This document shows positions 34,050 to 40,580 of a stretch of DNA of 64,000 bases, in pieces; the stretch's first letter is position 1; every line of letters begins with the position of its first letter. A program made the translations under genes and the position numbers. A model generated the notes under the pieces. The model ran no database searches. It was not told the origin of the DNA and saw nothing but the letters and a program-made list of their open reading frames with translations. This stretch comes from Paenibacillus_Z mendelii (GTDB lineage Bacteria; Bacillota; Bacilli; Paenibacillales; Paenibacillaceae), in NCBI RefSeq assembly GCF_042433605.1, contig NZ_JBHLVF010000041.1; one strand, 5' to 3'.

Positions 34050-35282
34050 TCAAAGAATTTCGTTTCTCTTGCGAAGATTGACATACATATAGGTGCAGCA
34101 TGCGGAGCACAGCAAGGCTAATAGACCGATAAAGGCATACCCGGCCTGAAGGCCGATGATCGGACTTTCCATTGCTCCGGGCTTAGCAGCTATTTTATTG
34201 ACGAGCTCGATAATGAATCCAATGACCAAATTTCCGATCACGCTGGCAATCCCCATGAGTGTTACCGTGAAGGTAATAGCCGTGTCGGTGCCTTTCGGGT
34301 AGCGCTTGGCAAGCAGCGCCATCACCGTCGGGTAGATCGGGGCGATGCCAATGCCGGCTATGGCAAATAGAATCGCCCCCCCTTCGCCGATTATTACACC
34401 CGCCAAGCTGCATATTCCGGAGAAGGCTGCAAAGATCATGATGGAGACCGTATAGCCGATTTTATCCGTAATCGGTCCTAGGAGAAGTCTGACCAGCATG
34501 AAGAATAGAAAGAAAATAGACAGCATCCCCGAGGCGTCATCGATCGACCAGCCGTAGGCTTTCTCCAGAAAATTCACAAGCCAGCTCCCAATGGCCAGCT
34601 CGGAAACCACACCGAAGGACAGAATCGTCACGATCAGCCAAGCAATTGGATCCCGTATCATTTCTTTATAGGAGACCCGTTCGCCTCTCTCCTCGGTTCC
34701 TATCGGAAATTTGCCGAGTAGCGATGGAATAATCGGCAGAAGCGAGAGGGACAGCATAATCAGATACATCCCGTGCCATCCCAGTTCTCCTCCAAACACT
34801 TGCCACCCCATCATCGAAGCGGCAAAGATTGGTGCAACCGTCGAGCTCAGCCCATAGAAAAAATGCGAGAGGTTCATCATCGTTCCGGTGTTCTTCGTGA
34901 AAATACGAGCGGCCATAATAGCCAGACCGATCTCAAGCATGCCGTTGCCGATGTACATCAGAAAATAAGAGGCGGAAAGTGATGTATAGCTCGTCGATTG
35001 ATACATCAGGAATCCAGCGACCGCCATCGATGTGAAGGCGGCGATGCCAGTCCACTTAATCCCGATTCGATTCGATAGTGCCGATGTGAACATACAGGCT
35101 ACCAGATAGCCCAGGGAATTCAGCGCGAGCAGCATGCCAAGCTGGGCTTCACTCAACTGAAAGTCAGCTTGCATTTTGGGAATAGCGGGACCTTTAATAT
35201 TTTCTGAGAAACCAAAAATAAGAAATCCGCCGAATACGACGAGTAAGAGTACAAAATAATTGGATTTCATTCGATTCAACAA
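34050..35282 (-). CDS. MFS transporter, FucP/sugar-importer-like
   Basis: 410 residues with 12 predicted helices from TTG 35282 (GGGAGGT nine bases before). The order FGFSENIKGPAIPKMQADFQ in helix 1, ALSNRIGIKWTG in the helix 2-3 loop and AGIGIAPIYPTVMALLAKRY in helix 10 resemble the fucose/glucose permease branch of the major facilitator superfamily. It is placed ahead of the catabolic genes on the same strand, so it probably brings in their substrate. The exact sugar is unknown. Confidence 0.88.
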   Translation of the reverse strand: MLNRMKSNYFVLLLVVFGGFLIFGFSENIKGPAIPKMQADFQLSEAQLGMLLALNSLGYLVACMFTSALSNRIGIKWTGIAAFTSMAVAGFLMYQSTSYTSLSASYFLMYIGNGMLEIGLAIMAARIFTKNTGTMMNLSHFFYGLSSTVAPIFAASMMGWQVFGGELGWHGMYLIMLSLSLLPIIPSLLGKFPIGTEERGERVSYKEMIRDPIAWLIVTILSFGVVSELAIGSWLVNFLEKAYGWSIDDASGMLSIFFLFFMLVRLLLGPITDKIGYTVSIMIFAAFSGICSLAGVIIGEGGAILFAIAGIGIAPIYPTVMALLAKRYPKGTDTAITFTVTLMGIASVIGNLVIGFIIELVNKIAAKPGAMESPIIGLQAGYAFIGLLALLCSACCTYMYVNLRKRNEIL

Positions 35283-35334
35283 ACAAACCGTACCTCCCGC
35301 TTTATAATCTGGCTCAAATTAGGATCAGAGAAAA

Positions 35335-35357
35335 GAAAAACCCGCTTGATTAGCGGG
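35335..35357 (-). terminator. Terminator of the 35419 gene, ahead of the MFS gene
   Basis: On the minus strand CCCGC and GCGGG pair around TAATCAA and are followed by TTTTTCTTTT. It isolates the MFS gene from upstream transcription. Confidence 0.7.
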
Positions 35358-35418
35358 CCGAAACCGATCTATATATGTGCCATTCGTTAGACATTGATCA
35401 TCCATTGGCCTCTACAGC

Positions 35419-35610
35419 TTACAGCTTACTGGCCGCCCTGGCTTTCCTCATCCGATCGATCTCTACTAATTGCAAGCTCAAGAATAACATGACCGATGAG
35501 AACATGAGGCAACCTGCGCTAACAACCTGCCCGCTAGCAAAAAAGACGACGGAGAATACTAACAACAAATACGTCGCAACCTTCAACCACTTCGTATTCC
35601 ATTTATCCAA
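35419..35610 (-). CDS. Small two-helix membrane protein
   Basis: 63 residues from TTG 35610, ten bases after AGGAG; a TTG seven codons earlier lacks a ribosome site. Two helices at about 10-28 (VATYLLLVFSVVFFASG) and 33-52 are linked by a short loop. The C-terminus is basic (DRMRKARAASKL). It carries its own terminator. No family recognised. Confidence 0.55.
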   Translation of the reverse strand: MDKWNTKWLKVATYLLLVFSVVFFASGQVVSAGCLMFSSVMLFLSLQLVEIDRMRKARAASKL

Positions 35611-35697
35611 CCGTTTAACACTCCTAAACAAAAGATTTACTTTTGAAACATCGTATCATACTTGGCAGCAATTGCAAATGAATTTATAGGCGGAAAT

Positions 35698-36144
35698 CTA
35701 CTTCTTCTTCAGAGGAAACATTAAGGTTACCTCTTCTTGAGAACGATCGAATTCGATACTGTACGTCTCCGCTAATTCGAAATGCGGTGACGCATTCACC
35801 CACTTCATTAAGAACCCAAACGTTGAATCACCTGTTTTCTTCACAGAGGCATAGGTATAGGACGGGAGCTCAAGCGACACCATTCCAAGCGGAACATCAT
35901 TGAGATCATCGACTTCCGCTCCGATTATAAAAGTGAATTCATCGGTTTCCACATGATAATCTGGCGGGTCGATTGAAACCGCATAGTCAAATGACGAATG
36001 AACCTGGTTGTTAATCTCAGCTATCCTCTTGTTATAGCTGTCATTCAACGGGACGAGGTTCGCCTCGGCATCCTGTAGTTTGGTTTGCACGGACATCCCT
36101 ATAAGCCGAATCGCCTCTTTCTCAACCAGGTACACTTCCATCAT
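35698..36144 (-). CDS. GyrI-like small-molecule-binding domain protein
   Basis: 148 residues, a single domain of the GyrI/SOUL-like type found in AraC-type effectors: VYLVEKEAIRLIGMSV at the start, FIIGAEVDDLNDVPLGM near residue 72, SYTYASVKKTG near 95 and the end FELAETYSIEFD. No DNA-binding domain is attached. GGAGG is eight bases before ATG 36144. Free-standing members bind hydrophobic cations or hydrolyse cyclopropanoid compounds; no function is assigned here. Confidence 0.8.
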   Translation of the reverse strand: MMEVYLVEKEAIRLIGMSVQTKLQDAEANLVPLNDSYNKRIAEINNQVHSSFDYAVSIDPPDYHVETDEFTFIIGAEVDDLNDVPLGMVSLELPSYTYASVKKTGDSTFGFLMKWVNASPHFELAETYSIEFDRSQEEVTLMFPLKKK

Positions 36145-36225
36145 ACATCACGCCTCCTTGATCACGATTCAGCTGCACTTTTTGGCTTCATCTATGGATA
36201 TTCGCGAGATGACATTCATTTCCTT

Positions 36226-37173
36226 TTATACGCTGGTCGAAATGTTCGGTTGAAGACTGCTTCTGCGGCTTATGACATTGTTTGCCGCAACGGCAGCAAT
36301 GATGAGAACCATCCCCAGCCATTCCTCGAAGCGGACGTGATGTCCTGCGGAGGCAGCGATCAAGAAGGTCGTTACCGGTACGAAGTTAATGAACAAGATC
36401 CCGTTGACTGACGTTAGCAGCTCGATCCCTTTGAACCAAGCGAGCAGGGCAACAACACCGCCGATCACGATTAGGAATGCCAAGTATGGCAGCGTAGGCA
36501 CTATCTGCGCCGCAGTCGGAAAGGTGAGTACGCCGCTCCATGTCATGACACTGTTCAGAATAAGCGATACGAGGGAACCCAATATACAGGTCATCGTGGA
36601 ATACCTAAGCGCCGACCAGCCTTGAAAATACCCGCTGCCCACCGTATATACTACCCAGCCTGCAACACCGATCAGAATCGATAGAAGCGGTAATATTCGC
36701 AGCTCGCTGCTGCCCAGCATACTTAGATCGCCTTTCGTGATGACGAACAGTACGCCAATAAAGGCCAATCCGATACATGACAATGTTCCGGCCTGAGGCC
36801 GTTGCCGCGTCGTACTCCATACCAGAAGCACAACAAGAAGCGGCATGAATGCTTCCATGATGGAGGTAAGCAGCACCCCCGATGGCCCTAGCTGTTTTTG
36901 TCCCCAGAACAAGCCCATACTATTAATCGTAAAGCCGCATGTACCGAAAGCGACCAGCTTGCGCCCGCCACGTTCAAGCTTAAAGGCGCTTCGCCCTTCT
37001 TTATAATACAGAATACCCCCTAACAGGAGTGCTACTGTACCATATCGGAACGTGGTCATCCAGAAGGGATCCATATGATGCAGCGCACGCTCGGCAATCG
37101 GAAATACGGCTCCCCATGCTACCGCGGCAATGAAGCAATATAATGCGCCGATCCATAGCTGTAATTTACTCAT
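36226..37173 (-). CDS. DMT superfamily transporter (EamA repeats)
   Basis: 315 residues with ten predicted helices arranged as two EamA halves; AVAWGAVFPIAERALHHM in helix 1 and AIGGVVALLAWFKGIELL in the second half are typical. Such proteins export amino acids or other metabolites. It is divergent from the LysR gene at 37350, and the gap contains a dyad and a promoter, suggesting that the regulator controls this exporter. Confidence 0.9.
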   Translation of the reverse strand: MSKLQLWIGALYCFIAAVAWGAVFPIAERALHHMDPFWMTTFRYGTVALLLGGILYYKEGRSAFKLERGGRKLVAFGTCGFTINSMGLFWGQKQLGPSGVLLTSIMEAFMPLLVVLLVWSTTRQRPQAGTLSCIGLAFIGVLFVITKGDLSMLGSSELRILPLLSILIGVAGWVVYTVGSGYFQGWSALRYSTMTCILGSLVSLILNSVMTWSGVLTFPTAAQIVPTLPYLAFLIVIGGVVALLAWFKGIELLTSVNGILFINFVPVTTFLIAASAGHHVRFEEWLGMVLIIAAVAANNVISRRSSLQPNISTSV

Positions 37174-37264
37174 GATGCTCCAACACTCCCATCCCCATCT
37201 ACCTCGAATATATCCAACTCATCCTCGTACATAATCGGACCGTGACTATCGTATCCCGATTATG

Positions 37265-37288
37265 ATATCTTGTACAATAGTTAGATAT
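37265..37288. promoter_or_regulatory. Dyad and promoter between EamA and LysR genes
   Basis: ATATCT (37265-37270) and AGATAT (37283-37288) form an inverted repeat with a 12-base spacer, as expected of a LysR-type operator (T-N11-A). On the minus strand TTGTAC (37272-37277) with TACGAT 18 bases on gives a likely promoter for the EamA gene, its -35 box inside the dyad. Confidence 0.5.
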
Positions 37289-37349
37289 GATCTTATCCAT
37301 CAATCGATTTGATAGATAAACTCCATTCATTGGGTAAGGAGCAGCAGGT

Positions 37350-38237
37350 ATGAATATTGGAGATATTCGAATCTTCATGGCCGTCGTCGAACAGGGCAGC
37401 GTGAGCCGTGCCGCCGAACAATTAGGTTATGTTCAATCGAATGTTACGGCACGTATCCGTTCACTAGAGCAGGAGATTGGGCGCCCGTTGTTTCATCGCC
37501 ATCGCCGCGGAATGACCTTGAATGTTGAAGGGCGAAAGCTCGTCACCTATGGGCAGCAGTTGATGCGGTTGATGAGCGAGATGAATAAAGCCTTCCAGGA
37601 TGAGGATGATCCCGCAGGATCGCTTCGGATCGGATTGGTCGAAACGGTGGTTGGTCTGCCCGACATCCTATCCGCCTATTACCGTCAATACAAGCAGGTT
37701 GAGCTCTCGATTGTTACCGATGTGAGCGGCCGTTTAATGGAGGATGTGCTGGATTGGAAGCTGGATGGAGCCTTCATTGCCGGACCGGTCGATGTTCCTA
37801 TTCTTGAACAAGTGCCGGTGTTCGAGGAGGAGCTTGTACTTGTGTGCGGTACGATCCGAGAAGAATCCCATACGGTACAAACAGGCAGGGAGCTGCTCGG
37901 CCTGCCCATGCTCGTGTTTAATCAAGGATGCGGGTATCGGGCAAGACTTCAGAGGTGGGCATTGGAAGAAGGTCTTCCACCTTTAAAGATCATGGAATTC
38001 GGTACGCTCGAGACCATTATCGGCACGGTTGTTGCCGGGCTCGGCGTTACGCTGGTGTCGCGTGCTTCCGTTGAGAAGCTGGAGCGTGAAGGTTCTGTGC
38101 GATTATTCGCCATCCCGGAGCCTTATCGCCATATTAGCTTCATCTATATACGTCGTTCCGATGCCTATCTCGGTGAGGCGGAGCGTAAGTTTATACAGCT
38201 GATCTCCGAGACGAAGCGTTCTAAGATGACGATATAA
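37350..38237 (+). CDS. LysR family transcriptional regulator
   Basis: 295 residues. The N-terminal winged helix-turn-helix (IRIFMAVVEQGSVSRAAEQL and VTARIRSLEQEIGRPLFHR) spans residues 1-60, followed by the two-lobed effector domain (LRIGLVETVVGLPDIL near residue 92). GGAGCAGCAGGT precedes ATG 37350. It is divergent from the EamA transporter and closed by a strong terminator shared with the SDR gene. It likely regulates the exporter; the co-inducer is unknown. Confidence 0.93.
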   Translation: MNIGDIRIFMAVVEQGSVSRAAEQLGYVQSNVTARIRSLEQEIGRPLFHRHRRGMTLNVEGRKLVTYGQQLMRLMSEMNKAFQDEDDPAGSLRIGLVETVVGLPDILSAYYRQYKQVELSIVTDVSGRLMEDVLDWKLDGAFIAGPVDVPILEQVPVFEEELVLVCGTIREESHTVQTGRELLGLPMLVFNQGCGYRARLQRWALEEGLPPLKIMEFGTLETIIGTVVAGLGVTLVSRASVEKLEREGSVRLFAIPEPYRHISFIYIRRSDAYLGEAERKFIQLISETKRSKMTI

Positions 38238-38239
38238 GA

Positions 38240-38283
38240 AAGAACAGGCTAGGAGCTGCCGCGGCAGCCCCTAGCCTGTTCTT
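38240..38283. terminator. Bidirectional terminator between LysR and SDR genes
   Basis: AAGAACAGGCTAGG and CCTAGCCTGTTCTT pair over 14 bases around an inner GCTGCC/GGCAGC hairpin. It starts two bases after the LysR stop and 29 bases before the SDR stop. Confidence 0.9.
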
Positions 38284-38311
38284 AAGTTTATAGTGTTCGA
38301 TATCTGATAGG

Positions 38312-39058
38312 CTATCTTGCTGTCCAGCCGTTGTCCACCATCATATTGCTGCCTGTTACGAATGTCGATTCATCGGAAGCCAGGTACAGTGCGGCATAGG
38401 CAATGTCAGACGGCTTGCCGATTCTTCCGGTGAAGCATCTTTCCGTTAAGTTATTGAACTTCTCAGGATCTTGCAGATCTCGCTGGGTCAACGGAGTCTC
38501 AATAATCCCAGGACTGATACAGTTCACCCGTACTTGATGCTTCCCGTAATCGAGGGCCAAATTTTTAGTCAGCAGATTAACACCCGCCTTGGCCGCATTG
38601 TAGGCCGGATGCTTGTAGAATGCACTTGTTCCTCCGACAGATGAGGTATTAATTATCGAACCACCGTGCTTCATCATCTCTGGAAGCACATATTTACAGC
38701 ACAGGAACGGTCCTGTCAAATTAATATCCAGCGTCTTCTGCCAATCGGCAAGCGGCATGTCGGTTGCTGCTGCAATGGTGTACCACGTCGCATTGTTAAA
38801 TAGCACATCGATTCGCTGATAATGCTCTATGACTTGGTCTACCATTCGAATCACATCGTCTTCTTTCGAGACATCCGTCCGAATGAAGATCGCTTCCCCG
38901 CCCTCTTGTTGAATGAGCTCTACCGTCTGCAAGCCATGCTGCTCATTAATGTCGATTACGGCAATCTTGGCCCCTTCTCGTGCGAACAGCTGACAGGTTT
39001 CTCTCCCGATTCCAGAGGCTCCGCCTGATATGATTGCTACTTTGGATTGTAACCGCAT
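38312..39058 (-). CDS. SDR family oxidoreductase (FabG-like)
   Basis: 248 residues. SGGASGIGRE near residue 12 binds the dinucleotide, NNAT near 90, NTSSVGG near 138 and PAYNAAKAG near 151 supply Ser, Tyr and Lys. The C-terminal MMVDNGWTAR is normal. Acts in the cytoplasm on an alcohol or ketone of unknown nature. GGGAGAGAG precedes ATG 39058. It is a single-gene unit; whether it belongs with the sugar cluster at 26-35 kb is unclear. Confidence 0.9.
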   Translation of the reverse strand: MRLQSKVAIISGGASGIGRETCQLFAREGAKIAVIDINEQHGLQTVELIQQEGGEAIFIRTDVSKEDDVIRMVDQVIEHYQRIDVLFNNATWYTIAAATDMPLADWQKTLDINLTGPFLCCKYVLPEMMKHGGSIINTSSVGGTSAFYKHPAYNAAKAGVNLLTKNLALDYGKHQVRVNCISPGIIETPLTQRDLQDPEKFNNLTERCFTGRIGKPSDIAYAALYLASDESTFVTGSNMMVDNGWTAR

Positions 39059-39251
39059 GTTCTCTCTCCCTTATTGATTTGAAATACACAACTGGATTCA
39101 AAATCCTAGTCTTCATGTGAGATCCGAATCCGGTACCCGCCCAGACCATTATGTAACCTTGCGATTCTGCGTGAAAGCACTTACTCGCTCCTCGCTATTA
39201 TCGCATACCGCAACACGCTCTGCACCAAAAAATTCCAAGCCTATCACAACA

Positions 39252-39285
39252 GAAAACACGACTGCGAGAAAAGACCGCAATCGTG
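39252..39285 (-). terminator. Terminator of the 39392 VOC gene
   Basis: On the minus strand CACGATTGCG and CGCAGTCGTG form a ten-base stem (one G-U) around nine bases, followed by TTTTCTG. The rest of the 39059-39391 gap shows a short GGATT/AATCC hairpin but no gene. Confidence 0.75.
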
Positions 39286-39391
39286 CTTGCATGTGGATTG
39301 TTGCTGTACGAGTGGTGATTGTTGGAGCTCTAGCAGTTGTTTAATCGGTCAGTAATAGATGACATGATTGCAGATTGATTCCGATTTGGAG

Positions 39392-39775
39392 CTAACTGTT
39401 CTTATCGCAAGCAAGCTCGATGAGATGACCATCTGGATCGCGTATGTAGATTTGAGCAAACCCGGCCACACTGTCCGGATACGAATCGTACGGAACCTTG
39501 CACTGCTCGAGCCACTGGATCGTCTTCTCATAGCTTTCCATCCATAACGCAAAATGCTCCGAATGCTGCGGTCGATCCAGCACATCCGATCCTGGCTGCA
39601 ATTCCATCAGATGCACCTGCGCCCCGGATTCTCCTACCTCAAACCAAACCCCTGCGCTCGAGAAAGGAGGACGCTCCATCCTTCGGATGCCTACAACGTC
39701 CGTATAGAACCGAGTGGAGATTTCTAGATCCTTCGCAAAGATACTGACATGATGAATACGTTGACTTGAAAGCAT
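39392..39775 (-). CDS. VOC family protein (glyoxalase/dioxygenase fold)
   Basis: 127 residues from ATG 39775, eight bases after GAGGAGG; the frame runs 51 codons further up without support. RIHHVSIFAKDLEIS starts the first module, with the metal His in it; HFALWMES carries the next His and IRDPDGHLIELA the Glu. The three ligands of an active VOC metal site are thus present. Substrate unknown. Flanked by terminators on both sides. Confidence 0.85.
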   Translation of the reverse strand: MLSSQRIHHVSIFAKDLEISTRFYTDVVGIRRMERPPFSSAGVWFEVGESGAQVHLMELQPGSDVLDRPQHSEHFALWMESYEKTIQWLEQCKVPYDSYPDSVAGFAQIYIRDPDGHLIELACDKNS

Positions 39776-39905
39776 TTGGCAAGCCTCCTCGGGTAAAGCT
39801 AGTTTTACCAATTTGCTCCATTGTAACATCTGTGATTGTGTTTGGTTAGAGGAGTTTGAAATTAGATGATTTTCATTCGGCTCCGGGCAGCCCCCCGCCA
39901 AAAAG

Positions 39906-39937
39906 AAACCTTGAATGGCTGCAGCCAATCAAGGTTT
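39906..39937 (-). terminator. Terminator after the gene remnant
   Basis: AAACCTTGAATGGC and GCCAATCAAGGTTT pair with small internal mismatches around TGCA; on the minus strand TTTCTTTTT-like sequence follows. It lies 30 bases after the last stop of the remnant, showing this was once an expressed gene. Confidence 0.75.
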
Positions 39938-39967
39938 TCGGTCAAATCATGTCTTTTGAGATACTAG

Positions 39968-40357
39968 TCATCGCTCTCTTATTTCATGTTTAGTTGTACT
40001 GCTAATAAGAGCCCTTGTGCATGAGCAGCCCGATGCATCGAGGATATGGAAGGCTTCGGGAGGTTCTAACTTCGCATGAAGAACATTCGTTCGCATACCA
40101 TGATACCCTATTTGTCTAGGTGGAGAAACATGCGTTTCATACTTCTCTAGCAGTGTCACTGCCGCATATCGGCGGGTTCGATCTTGAGGGCTTGCCTTGT
40201 GTCATGCTGAAGGTAAGGCTATTATCGATTACCGGGACGGTAAGCCCTTCCCGTCTCCAGCCTCTATCAGCGGCTCGCCGCCTCTCTTGATTCCCCAGCC
40301 TGCTTCGTTTGCATAAAGCTCAAACGTATTGCGAATTTCTTCCCCCGAGTTGTGCAA
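39968..40357 (-). pseudogene. Degraded gene remnant in three frames
   Basis: TTG 40357 follows AGAAGGGGAG and opens MHNSGEEIRNTFELYANEAG, WGIKRGGEPLIEAGDGKG, stopping near 40220. The sense continues in the next frame as VPVIDNSLTFSMTQGKP and then in a third as AAVTLLEKYETHVSPPRQ and onwards to 39968. The peptides look like natural protein and a terminator follows, so a gene of about 130 codons with two frameshifts is likely. I do not recognise the family. Confidence 0.45.
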
Positions 40358-40524
40358 ATGACTCTCCCCTTCTCTAGGAAACATCACCCGTTAGATGGTG
40401 TTTTTTATCTAGATTTTCCAGTATAGACACGATTATAGATCGGGGGAGTCCCCCGGACAACGCCGTGAATTTTTTGATTTGTTCCACTTTTTTTAGCAAT
40501 TCTGCCTTTAAGAATCCTTGAACG

Positions 40525-40562
40525 AAAAAAAGGCTCCGCAGGATGTCATTCATCCGCGGAGC
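40525..40562 (-). terminator. Terminator of the glycan-utilisation operon
   Basis: On the minus strand GCTCCGCGGAT and ATCCTGCGGAGC pair (one bulge) around GAATGAC and run into CTTTTTTTCG. It lies 19 bases after the stop of the last enzyme gene. Confidence 0.85.
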
Positions 40563-40580
40563 TTGGGCTTACATCAAGAT

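Noticed and set aside
39075..39150. Possible tRNA-like sequence (GGATTCAAAATCC followed by a CC-rich end)
   Set aside because: Only one short stem can be drawn, the other arms and an anticodon loop are missing.
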